This document shows, one piece after another, positions 8,204-15,273 of a DNA stretch of 15,755 bases. This DNA is from an uncultured Elusimicrobia bacterium (GTDB lineage Bacteria; Elusimicrobiota; Elusimicrobia; Elusimicrobiales; Elusimicrobiaceae). The stretch spans positions 1 through 15,755 of the forward strand of contig CAMUXX010000006.1 of NCBI GenBank assembly GCA_947164805.1, written 5' to 3'. Each line of letters opens with the position of its first letter. The first letter of the stretch is position 1. The position numbers were made by a program, and so were the translations under genes. Below the pieces are notes generated by a model that was not told the origin of the DNA, did not search any database, and saw nothing but the letters and a program-made list of their open reading frames with translations.

Positions 8204-8715
8204 TAAACAGATTTTTTGGTAAATTTACATGTTTAATTTTATCTTTTATTCTTTTCACTTCGGCTGTGGCTTTTGGGCAGAGAATTACAAAAGATGGGGA
8301 GGCTTCTTCCTTTGCCGATAATAAAGGAACAAATGTAAAGAAAGTATCCTTTAATCCTATAAAAAGAAACCCGTTTTTATCAAAAGAAGAAGTTATAAAA
8401 ATAGAGCAGATGAGGAAAGCGGAATTGCGTCGTTTAGCTGAAGAAGAGGCAGAAAGAAAGCGTAGAGCTGAAGAAGAGAGAAAACGCCTTTTACAGCAGA
8501 AAATTCTTGAAGAAGAAATAAAGCGTTATCCTGCCAGGGCAATCATGAATAAAATTCGTGTTGATGGTATTATGGGCAGGGAAGCAATTGTAAACGGCGA
8601 AGTAGTTGGTATAGGCGCTAAAGTTTTAGGAGCAAAAATAGTTTCCATAACAGATGATTCTGTTTGGTTTACTTATAAAGGGCAAAGATTTGAAAGGAAA
8701 TTGCCTTTACTGTAA
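8200..8715 (+). CDS. pilP: PilP/GspC-like periplasmic linker protein
   Basis: 171 residues. An N-terminal hydrophobic segment (8-26) is a signal peptide or anchor. RNPFLSKEE (56-64) leads into a very charged predicted single helix (~63-108, rich in Glu, Arg, Lys), then a compact beta domain (112-171: ARAIMNKIRVDGIMGREAIV, then VGIGAKVLGAKIVSI) of the PilP/GspC homology-region type, which docks on the N0 domain of the secretin. The start ATG overlaps the pilO stop (ATGA) and has GGAGG at 8189-8193, six bases upstream. Classical PilP is a lipoprotein; no lipobox cysteine is positioned for that here, so it is closer to GspC or a soluble form. Direct placement before the secretin supports the assignment. 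Confidence 0.75.
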   Translation: MINRFFGKFTCLILSFILFTSAVAFGQRITKDGEASSFADNKGTNVKKVSFNPIKRNPFLSKEEVIKIEQMRKAELRRLAEEEAERKRRAEEERKRLLQQKILEEEIKRYPARAIMNKIRVDGIMGREAIVNGEVVGIGAKVLGAKIVSITDDSVWFTYKGQRFERKLPLL

Positions 8716-8734
8716 GATTTGTAGTTTAAGAAAT

Positions 8735-8740
8735 AGGAGG
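8735..8740 (+). promoter_or_regulatory. Shine-Dalgarno that fixes the secretin start
   Basis: AGGAGG six bases before the ATG at 8747. It selects this start over an in-frame ATG at 8654 inside pilP, and the resulting protein begins with a clean signal peptide. Confidence 0.85.
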
Positions 8741-8746
8741 AAGTTA

Positions 8747-10306
8747 ATGAAAAAAAGTATAGCATTCACTTTGGCACTGGTGTTTGCATCGTTTCTTTGT
8801 GCACAAGTTGCTTTAGCACAACAAGGAACGAAAAATTCAACAGGGCCGAAGATAGACGTAGTAGACGAAAATTACGGGGAAACTGCAAAAGCCAAAGTTG
8901 AGCAATCTGCAGAATCCTCTTTATATAAACGTGGGGAATCTGTTTCTCCGTTAGATAGAAAAGTAACTATCAGGGTTAACAATGTCCCAATAGGTACTTT
9001 TTTAAACAGTATTTCTGCCCAATCAAAGATTAACTTTATTATGGGGGAAGAATTTTCAGGTAAGAAAATTTCTGCCTCTTTAACAAATGTTACTGTAAGG
9101 GAAGCATTGGATACTCTTTTAAGGGTACAGGGTTTAACATACCAAAGAGTTGGTAAAAGTGATTCTTATGTTATCACAAACCGCTCCGAAGAAGCCCCAA
9201 ATACTATAACAAAAGTTTATACTTTAAACTATGTATCTTTGCAGCCTAATACTTCTTTATCCACTGATTTAAATTCAGTTATGCCTGCTGATGTAACGAG
9301 CAGTAGTTTTAACGGTGGTTCAGGAACCTCATTTAATGTGTTTGACAGTGCTTCAAGCGGCGGTGCAGGGTTCTCCTTAAATAATTCCAAACAACAAACT
9401 ATTTCAGGAGATGGCAGCAGCGCTATTTTAGGTGTTATAAAAAGTGTACTTACAAAACAAGGTAAAATTGCTATTGACTCCAGAACAAATAAACTTATTA
9501 TTACTGATGTTCCGGAAGTTTTCCCGCAGATAGAAAGTATCTTAGATGAACTTGATATTAAAGCCCCTCAAATTTTAATTGAAGCCCAAGTAATTGAAGT
9601 TTCAAAAGGAAGCGGTTATGATGTCGGGTTTAACTGGAATCTTGAAGGTACATTTACCGGCGGTAAAACACAAATGCCTTGGAATTACTTCGGTGCAAGG
9701 GAAGGTAATAGATTTTTAAGATATTTCGGTGTAATAGCAGCCAATGAAACAAGTGCTACTGCCCCGGAATTAGACTGGACTAATTTTACAGTTATCTTTA
9801 AAGCTTTAATGCAAAACCAAGAAGCACGTTCCTTGGGTAAACCGAAAGTTATTACAATGAATAATAACCAGGCAATGGTAACTTCTTCAAGGGATGCTTC
9901 TGTAGGTAAAATAACAAGGGATACGGGCAGCGGTTCAAGCGGTACAACAACAACAAGCGGTACCGAAAGAAAAAGAATAGGTTTAACTTTGACTGTAACA
10001 CCTCAAGTTAATAAAGAAGGTTATGTTACTTTAACGGTTTTACCTTCATATTCAGATCTTGTTGCATCTGAAACAGGTGATACTTACGATACGGTCACCC
10101 GTGCCGTTACTACGCAAGTTCGTGTAAAAAGTGGCCAAACAGTAGTATTAGGCGGGCTTTTGCAGTCAACCGAAAAAGAATCAACTTATAAAGTACCTTT
10201 ACTCGGTCAAATTCCCGTACTTGGCTGGTTGTTTACTTCTAAACAGAAAACCAAAAGTACTACGGACTTGGTTATATTCATAACACCGACAGTGTTATCT
10301 GAATAA
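8747..10306 (+). CDS. pilQ: Secretin PilQ/GspD outer-membrane channel
   Basis: 519-residue secretin that forms the multimeric outer-membrane pore for the filament or its substrates. Signal peptide at residues 1-24 (ending ALA-Q). An STN/N0 domain (~73-145: VRVN-type strand, then NVTVREALDTLLRVQGLTYQ) and an N1-type domain (~154-271: KVYTLNYVSLQ, then SRTNKLIITDVPEVFPQIES) are followed by the C-terminal secretin domain (~274-518). The latter has LIEAQVIEVS, LGKPKVITMNNNQA and the signature VPLLGQIPVLGWLF (483-496). The N1 domain contains a long Ser/Gly/Asn-rich insertion (~180-225), and a Gly/Ser/Thr-rich run lies near the gate region (~393-408). There are no AMIN domains, so it is shorter than proteobacterial PilQ. 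Placed between pilP and pilB, as expected for either pilus or type II secretion systems. Confidence 0.93.
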   Translation: MKKSIAFTLALVFASFLCAQVALAQQGTKNSTGPKIDVVDENYGETAKAKVEQSAESSLYKRGESVSPLDRKVTIRVNNVPIGTFLNSISAQSKINFIMGEEFSGKKISASLTNVTVREALDTLLRVQGLTYQRVGKSDSYVITNRSEEAPNTITKVYTLNYVSLQPNTSLSTDLNSVMPADVTSSSFNGGSGTSFNVFDSASSGGAGFSLNNSKQQTISGDGSSAILGVIKSVLTKQGKIAIDSRTNKLIITDVPEVFPQIESILDELDIKAPQILIEAQVIEVSKGSGYDVGFNWNLEGTFTGGKTQMPWNYFGAREGNRFLRYFGVIAANETSATAPELDWTNFTVIFKALMQNQEARSLGKPKVITMNNNQAMVTSSRDASVGKITRDTGSGSSGTTTTSGTERKRIGLTLTVTPQVNKEGYVTLTVLPSYSDLVASETGDTYDTVTRAVTTQVRVKSGQTVVLGGLLQSTEKESTYKVPLLGQIPVLGWLFTSKQKTKSTTDLVIFITPTVLSE

Positions 10307-10336
10307 GCAGTTTTATAAATTGGAAGGATCGTTAGT

Positions 10337-11887
10337 ATGGCAAAACAGTTGATAGATATTTTAATAGAAAGCGGTAAATTGACACAAGAGGACCTTAAAA
10401 AAGCTGAGCTTTATGCCAAACAAAATGAAGTGTCTTTAAATGATGCTTTAATTTCTTTGGATATAGTTAAGGAAGAAGAAATTACGCAAGCAATATCTAA
10501 GCAACTTTCAGTGCCTTATGCCAGTAAACAAAACGGTATTTTGATACCTGAAAAGGATCAAAATCGCAGTAAGTATATCCCGGAGAAGTTTGCGCGTGAA
10601 AATGTGATTTTGCCATTGGTCGTGGAAAATAATACTCTAGCTGTTGCTTTAAACGATCCTTCCAACGTGTTTTTGTTGGATAATCTTAGAATGATGAGCG
10701 GCCTTGAAGTACAGCCTTTTATTGCAAGTAAATCGCAGTTATTTCAGGCTTTGGACGCTCTTTATTCTAAGAAAGATTTACTGGCAGAAGTTATATCCGA
10801 ATCTAAAGGGGATACAGAGACAAGTTCCACTGAAAGTTTAGATGAAATTTCTGCCCCCGGTTCTAAAATTGACTTAGATAAAGAAGTTTCAGGAACAGGT
10901 ACACACTATGTTAAAATGGTTAATGCCATTTTACGCCAGGCTTTAACAGAAAGGGTTTCTGATATTCACTTGGAATTATTTGATGAAAGGGTCAGTTTGC
11001 GTTTTAGAATTGATGGTTCTTTGTATGAAAGAACCTCACCGGCGAAGGAAGATGTCGGGGCCATTATTTCGCGTATTAAAATTTTGTCAAAGTTGGATAT
11101 TGCTGAAAAACGTTTACCTCAAGATGGAAGTTTTGCAGTAAAGTTCCAAAATAGAACAGTTGAATTCCGTGTTTCTGTATGTCCTACGGTATTTGGTGAA
11201 AAGTTAGTTATTCGTATTTTGGATAAGGGTACCAGTGAATTAAATCTTGATAAACTGGGTTTTGAACCTAAACAGAAAAGAGACTTTTTGGAGGCTGCTG
11301 CTTTACCACACGGTTTGATTTTTTTGACCGGTCCTACAGGTTCCGGTAAAACTACTACATTAAATGCTGTGTTGACTTCAATTAAAAGTTCAGAGTATAA
11401 TTTTATGACTTTGGAAGACCCGGTAGAATATAAATTATCGGGTATCAGCCAAGTTCAGGTAAAACCTCAAATAGGTCTAACATTTGCTGCCGGTTTGCGT
11501 TCTTTCTTGCGTCAAGACCCAGATGTAATACTGGTGGGTGAAGTCAGGGACTCGGAAACTGCAGAAGCTTGTTTAAAAGCTGCTTTAACAGGGCATTTGG
11601 TGTTTTCAACTCTGCACACCAATGAGGCTATAGGTGCTGTACCCCGTTTGATAGATATGGGTATAGAACCTTTTTTACTTGCAAGTTCCCTTGCATTAGT
11701 AGCAGCCCAGCGTTTGGTGAGGGTTCTTTGCCCTTATTGCAAAACTCCTTATGTTCCGGGGCCAAGTGTTATAGAACAAGTTATAAGGGAATCTGCTTTA
11801 CCCTCTAAAGATAAGGCTACTTGGACATTTTTTAAGGCAGTAGGCTGCCCCAAATGTTCGGGAACGGGTTATTTAGGCAGAATTTAG
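10337..11887 (+). CDS. pilB: PilB/GspE assembly ATPase, C-terminus lost by frameshift
   Basis: 516 residues of the cytoplasmic hexameric motor that powers filament extension. N-terminal T2SSE_N-type domain (1-145); ATPase core with Walker A GPTGSGKT (332-339), Asp box FMTLEDPVEY (356-365), Walker B DPDVILVGE (394-402, catalytic Glu402) and His box TGHLVFSTLHTN (418-429). The metal-binding cysteines are all present (C465, C468, C504, C507). GGAAGGA (10322-10328) precedes the start. The frame ends at TAG 11885-11887 just after GYLGRI, where homologues continue for about 60 residues; that sequence is present downstream in another frame (see next entry). The extension-type motor call is firm. Whether the truncated product works is unknown, because the missing helices pack on the ATPase core. 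Confidence 0.9.
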   Translation: MAKQLIDILIESGKLTQEDLKKAELYAKQNEVSLNDALISLDIVKEEEITQAISKQLSVPYASKQNGILIPEKDQNRSKYIPEKFARENVILPLVVENNTLAVALNDPSNVFLLDNLRMMSGLEVQPFIASKSQLFQALDALYSKKDLLAEVISESKGDTETSSTESLDEISAPGSKIDLDKEVSGTGTHYVKMVNAILRQALTERVSDIHLELFDERVSLRFRIDGSLYERTSPAKEDVGAIISRIKILSKLDIAEKRLPQDGSFAVKFQNRTVEFRVSVCPTVFGEKLVIRILDKGTSELNLDKLGFEPKQKRDFLEAAALPHGLIFLTGPTGSGKTTTLNAVLTSIKSSEYNFMTLEDPVEYKLSGISQVQVKPQIGLTFAAGLRSFLRQDPDVILVGEVRDSETAEACLKAALTGHLVFSTLHTNEAIGAVPRLIDMGIEPFLLASSLALVAAQRLVRVLCPYCKTPYVPGPSVIEQVIRESALPSKDKATWTFFKAVGCPKCSGTGYLGRI

Positions 11888-12059
11888 GGTAAATGAAAAT
11901 ATGCGTAATACAATTTACCAAACTAAAGATTTAATTGAACTTAAAAAGGCTTCCCAAAGTACAGGGGCATGGAATTTACGTGCAAGCGGTTGGAGGAAAG
12001 CTGTAACCGGTATTACTACTGTTGAAGAAGTTCTTGCCGTCACCCTATCAAATGAATAA
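11880..12059 (+). pseudogene. pilB: Out-of-frame C-terminal remnant of pilB
   Basis: Read in the frame of 11892, this stretch encodes NENMRNTIYQ, then LIELKKASQS, TGAWNLRASGWRKAV and TGITTVEEVLAVTLSNE before TAA at 12057-12059. That is the normal PilB/GspE ending (…LR.dG..Ka..G.TT.eEvl.vt). The join to the upstream frame at GYLGRI lacks roughly 14-17 bases: homologues have about eight residues between the conserved GR and the Val of this segment, while only seven bases remain. GAA-TTT-AGG just before it could be the conserved Glu of the missing 'GxxE' motif. The stop codon is followed 11 bases later by pilC, the spacing expected for the original intact gene. It is a real deletion or an assembly error; sequence cannot say which. 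Confidence 0.85.
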
Positions 12060-12070
12060 AAGGAGAAAAT

Positions 12071-13297
12071 ATGCCAAAATTTAATTGTACGGTTCAAGAT
12101 CCTAATGGCAGATATGTTAAGAGTTCTGTAACTGCCGATAGTATGGAAAAGGCAATTTTTGCCTTGCAAAATAAAGGTTATATTATTTTAGAAATTAAAC
12201 CGGAGAAGGAGAGAACATCTCTTTCTTCTCTGTTTAGTGCAGCGCGTATTGGTTCCAAAAAGATAAAAGGGCATGTTTTAGCCTTCTTTGCGGAACAACT
12301 TTCCACCTTATTAAGCGGTGGTGTTCCTTTAATTAGGGCTATTTCACTTTTGGGTGAATATGCAACTGATAAGAATTTCGGTCCTGTTTTAGTGGCAGTA
12401 GCGCGTGATATTGCCGGTGGTAATTCTATGCATGAGGCCCTTGCCAAATTCCCGGTAGTATTTGACCATACCTGGGTTTCTATGATTGAATCAGGTGAAG
12501 TTGGCGGGCATTTGGCTGATGCCTTAATGCAAGTAGCAAAATATGTTAAATCAAAAGAAGCTTTAAAAAATAAGATTATTACAGCCGTTACATATCCGGC
12601 AGTGTTATTTTTAATGGCTATGGGTGTGTTAGCGTACTTCGTGGTCGGTATTGTTCCTACTTTTGAAGAAATTTTTAATGACTTTGATATAGAATTGCCT
12701 ACAATAACAAAGGTCGTTTTAAAAATTTCCCATACGGTAGCAAATCATTGGTTTTTGCTATTTATGATATTTGTTATCATAATTGTTATATTCCGTGTGC
12801 TAATTTCCACTCCTTCCGGCAGGAAAGCTTGGCATAAATTCCATTTAACTATGCCGATATTCGGTAACTTTATTTCTAATATTTATTTTGAGAAGTTGCT
12901 CAGTAATATGTCTACTTTGTTAAACAGCGGTGTAAGTATTATTAATGTTTTAAGTGTTATGGAAGAATCTTTTGCCGGTAATGTTATCATAAAGGAGGCT
13001 ATAGTTTATACAAAAAATGAAGTTGCTTCAGGTAAAAGTTTATCGGAGTCTTTCAGAAAAACAGAGGTATTCCCTGGATTAATGACAGAAATGATGCTAA
13101 TGGGTGAAGAATCAGGACGTTTACCAAGTATTATGGAAACTTTATCACAATTTTATCAGGAACAGGTTAACCAATTTTTGGCACGTTTCTCCGCTTTGAT
13201 AGATCCTATTTTGATTGTAGGTATCGGCTCAATAATTGCTGTTATTGTGTTATCAATTTTCTTACCGATATTCAAGATGTCACAAATCGGAGGGTAA
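12071..13297 (+). CDS. pilC: PilC/GspF inner-membrane platform protein
   Basis: 408 residues, the usual size for the platform protein that PilB turns to add pilin subunits. An N-terminal cytoplasmic domain (FNCTVQDPNGRYVKSSVTAD, 4-23) is followed by two T2SSF repeats (~68-190 and ~270-392). Each carries the repeat's motif: GGNSMHEALAKFP…MIESGEVGGHL in the first, and SGKSLSESFRKT…LMGEESGRL in the second. Membrane helices lie at ~170-195, 223-245 and 378-402. AGGAG at 12061-12065 precedes the ATG. The stop is four bases upstream of the next gene's ATG. No PilT gene lies between pilB and pilC, unlike many pilus operons. Confidence 0.93.
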   Translation: MPKFNCTVQDPNGRYVKSSVTADSMEKAIFALQNKGYIILEIKPEKERTSLSSLFSAARIGSKKIKGHVLAFFAEQLSTLLSGGVPLIRAISLLGEYATDKNFGPVLVAVARDIAGGNSMHEALAKFPVVFDHTWVSMIESGEVGGHLADALMQVAKYVKSKEALKNKIITAVTYPAVLFLMAMGVLAYFVVGIVPTFEEIFNDFDIELPTITKVVLKISHTVANHWFLLFMIFVIIIVIFRVLISTPSGRKAWHKFHLTMPIFGNFISNIYFEKLLSNMSTLLNSGVSIINVLSVMEESFAGNVIIKEAIVYTKNEVASGKSLSESFRKTEVFPGLMTEMMLMGEESGRLPSIMETLSQFYQEQVNQFLARFSALIDPILIVGIGSIIAVIVLSIFLPIFKMSQIGG

Positions 13298-13301
13298 ATT
13301 G

Positions 13302-13799
13302 ATGATAAATAAAAAAGGATTTACTTTAATAGAGGTTGTAGTAGTTGTTTTGGTTATTGCTACGCTTGCTTTGCTGGTTGTACCTTCCTTCAAAAACTCT
13401 ACTTTGACAAATAAGATGGAAAAATCTAAAGTCGGCCTTGTTGAAGTTACCACGGCAGTCAAATTGTATAATGAAGTTAATTCTAACGATATCCTTACAG
13501 GTTCTTTTGACAGAGAAATGTATGAGAAATTAATAGATTCCAGCCAAGGTTATGCATATTTGCAAAGTCCCGGAAGGTGGGGAGAGGGAGACAGCGATTT
13601 CTATGCTTTAAAAGATACGGACGGTGTTATGAATTGCCGTTATACGATTAACCCAGATGCTACAAAATTGTCACAGGTAATATGTCAATTTGATAAAGTT
13701 GATGAATCAGGAACTGAATGTTATAAATTTTATATAGAGAAAACTAATCCCGCCGTTATAAAAAAGGAGTCAAATCAGGAGGATTGCAGTGGCTTTTGA
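13302..13799 (+). CDS. Type IV prepilin / GspG-like major (pseudo)pilin candidate
   Basis: 165-residue prepilin. Leader MINKKG is cut before Phe+1; then FTLIEVVVVVLVIATLALLVVP, with Glu+5 and Pro+22 as in major pilins and GspG. The rest is a long helix plus a globular domain with four cysteines (NCRYT, ICQFD, ECYKF, EDCSGF). GGAGGG (13289-13294), seven bases upstream, fixes the ATG at 13302; an earlier in-frame ATG (13236) lies inside pilC and is rejected. It is the first prepilin after pilC, where GspG normally sits, but the GspG-type calcium loop pattern is not recognisable, so major-subunit status is inferred. Confidence 0.85.
   Translation: MINKKGFTLIEVVVVVLVIATLALLVVPSFKNSTLTNKMEKSKVGLVEVTTAVKLYNEVNSNDILTGSFDREMYEKLIDSSQGYAYLQSPGRWGEGDSDFYALKDTDGVMNCRYTINPDATKLSQVICQFDKVDESGTECYKFYIEKTNPAVIKKESNQEDCSGF
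13777..13782 (+). promoter_or_regulatory. Shine-Dalgarno that fixes a GTG start
   Basis: AGGAGG lies six bases before the GTG at 13789, inside the end of the preceding prepilin gene. It supports an unusual GTG start and an 11-base overlap with the upstream gene. Confidence 0.8.
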
Positions 13800-14277
13800 T
13801 AAAACAAATAAAAAAGGTTTTACTTTAATGGAGTTACTTGTAACAGTAATTTTGGTCGCGGTACTTGCAACTTATGCAGTTTACTATTATACTGATATTA
13901 TGAGGGAAGGTGAAGTCAATGCCGCAAAAGGTAAATTGGCGGCTTTGGGAGGTGCCACTGCAAGATATATTTTGGAGAAAGGAGAATTTCTTCAAGCTAA
14001 TGATGAAATTGAAATTTCTGAAGAATTCGTTGCACAACAAGCTTGCGGTGCTGATAACAATAAAGCAAAGGATATATTCCGTTGCGGATATGCAGAAAAG
14101 AGTTTAGGGTTTGATGACCATTTTGATTTTTATTTTTCAAGAAAACCTTGCGGTATAAATGAAGCAATACCGACTACGGTTTTTATGGAACCAAAAGATG
14201 ATGAAGATTCCGATGTATATCCTGCTTGTGCTTATTTTGATCCGGACCAAGATAAAGTAATAGTGGGGGCACAATGA
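13789..14277 (+). CDS. Type IV prepilin-like protein
   Basis: 162 residues starting at GTG. The leader MAFDKTNKKG is cut before FTLMELLVTVILVAVLATYA; Glu+5 is present but Pro+22 is replaced by Tyr. The globular part is acidic and has four cysteines (QACGAD, FRCGYA, KPCGIN, PACAYF), likely two disulphides. It overlaps the previous prepilin by 11 bases and the next by four (ATGA). A pilin or pseudopilin call is sure from the leader; which minor subunit it corresponds to is not. It is slightly longer in the leader than its neighbours. Confidence 0.85.
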   Translation: MAFDKTNKKGFTLMELLVTVILVAVLATYAVYYYTDIMREGEVNAAKGKLAALGGATARYILEKGEFLQANDEIEISEEFVAQQACGADNNKAKDIFRCGYAEKSLGFDDHFDFYFSRKPCGINEAIPTTVFMEPKDDEDSDVYPACAYFDPDQDKVIVGAQ

Positions 14278-14756
14278 TAAAAACAAAAAAAGGGTTTAGT
14301 TTAGCTGAAATGGTTGCCGTAATAGCTATCTTGATGGTGTTGGCAGCTTTGAGTCTCCCTTATGTAAGGGGATATATAGATGATTCCTATAACGGGAAAG
14401 CATTAATTTATATGAGGGAACTTAATGAAGCGCGTTTGAATTTTGAAAGAGATTACCCGGGCACTACAGTAACCGGTTCACCGGTAGTTACGGCAGGAAC
14501 TAATGATTGTAATATAGATGATATTTATAATGGTGGGACATTAAATATAAGTGTATCAACGATACAAAATTGTCACTATTTATTACCTATTTCAGAATCT
14601 TTAAATGATCGTTATACTTTTGAAATAGGCGGTGATTGTGACATTGAAGGATGTAGCAATGCAGCAGTTAGCATGACAGGTGGCGATGCTGCCGGTAAAT
14701 ATAAAGATAAATGTGCATGTATAGATTCTTTGGGTAGGGTTTATAAGCAACAATAA
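14274..14756 (+). CDS. Type IV prepilin-like protein (possibly GspH-like)
   Basis: 160 residues. The leader MIKTKKG is followed by FSLAEMVAVIAILMVLAALSLP with Glu+5 and Pro+22. The globular part carries six cysteines (NDCNID, QNCHYL, GDCDIE, EGCSNA and a KCAC pair). The start overlaps the previous stop (ATGA), with a purine-rich GTGGGGG upstream. Its place between a GspG-like and a GspI-like prepilin suggests a GspH/FimU position; that is inference from order, because the globular domain shows no clear family match by eye. Confidence 0.83.
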   Translation: MIKTKKGFSLAEMVAVIAILMVLAALSLPYVRGYIDDSYNGKALIYMRELNEARLNFERDYPGTTVTGSPVVTAGTNDCNIDDIYNGGTLNISVSTIQNCHYLLPISESLNDRYTFEIGGDCDIEGCSNAAVSMTGGDAAGKYKDKCACIDSLGRVYKQQ

Positions 14757-14787
14757 TAAAATACACTTTAAAAGAAAGGGTAGATTT

Positions 14788-15273
14788 ATGAATAAAAAAG
14801 GATACACAATAATGGAAGCAATTGTTGCCATGTTTTTGGTTGTTGTCATGGTTGGGGCTGTATTTTCTGCTCTAATGTCAGGGCGTAGGGCAATAGTGAC
14901 TTCCTCTGAAAGGGAAGAAGTCCTTTATAGCGTACAAAGTGCTTACGGCATGCTAAAAGATTGCCGCGATTCAAATTCATGCCATTTATCTACTTTGACC
15001 GATTGTACTATTAGCCCCAGTACCAATCTGTACAGCGGTGAACATAATTTAAAGGGATGTGATCCTTTATTTACTTTTGAATTTAATAGTTTATGTAAGG
15101 GGGCTACTGCCAGTAATGATGTAGGTGTATTTAAGTATAATGTTACTGCACCGACTGATGTACATCTTAAAGTCCCTTTCTGTACTACGCCGGGACCATG
15201 TTCGAGTACATTATATCAGTTAAATGGTGTTTATGATTTAGCCATAACAACACAGTGTACGGAGCTTTTATGA
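14788..15273 (+). CDS. Minor prepilin, GspI/PilV-like, cysteine-rich
   Basis: 161 residues. A very short leader MNKKG is cut before Tyr+1 (Phe or Met is usual), then YTIMEAIVAMFLVVVMVGAV with Glu+5; the EAIVAMFL pattern resembles the EVLVAL of GspI/PilV. There are eight cysteines in the mature part (DCRDSNSC, TDCTIS, KGCDPL, SLCKGA, PFCTTPGPC, TQCTEL), which is many for its size. AAAGGG sits a few bases upstream of the start, after a 31-base gap with no visible promoter or terminator. It overlaps the next gene by four bases (ATGA), as gspI and gspJ often do. Confidence 0.82.
   Translation: MNKKGYTIMEAIVAMFLVVVMVGAVFSALMSGRRAIVTSSEREEVLYSVQSAYGMLKDCRDSNSCHLSTLTDCTISPSTNLYSGEHNLKGCDPLFTFEFNSLCKGATASNDVGVFKYNVTAPTDVHLKVPFCTTPGPCSSTLYQLNGVYDLAITTQCTELL

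Noticed and set aside
8654..8746. N-terminal extension of the secretin from ATG 8654
   Set aside because: It would overlap pilP by 62 bases and bury the signal peptide; AGGAGG before ATG 8747 is decisive.
11880..11900. Programmed ribosomal frameshift in pilB
   Set aside because: No slippery heptamer or downstream hairpin is seen, and the alignment needs about 14-17 missing bases rather than a one-base shift.
11894..11935. Small reading frame from ATG 11894
   Set aside because: It has only 13 codons, no ribosome site, and overlaps the recognisable pilB tail in another frame.
12178..12447. Minus-strand reading frame inside pilC
   Set aside because: It is a shadow of a clear GspF-family gene with no independent support.
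13236..13301. N-terminal extension of the first prepilin from ATG 13236
   Set aside because: It lies inside pilC and would spoil the short prepilin leader; GGAGGG before ATG 13302 is decisive.
14757..14787. Terminator or internal promoter between prepilins three and four
   Set aside because: The 31 bases show no stem-loop and no -35/-10 pair, only a purine-rich ribosome site.
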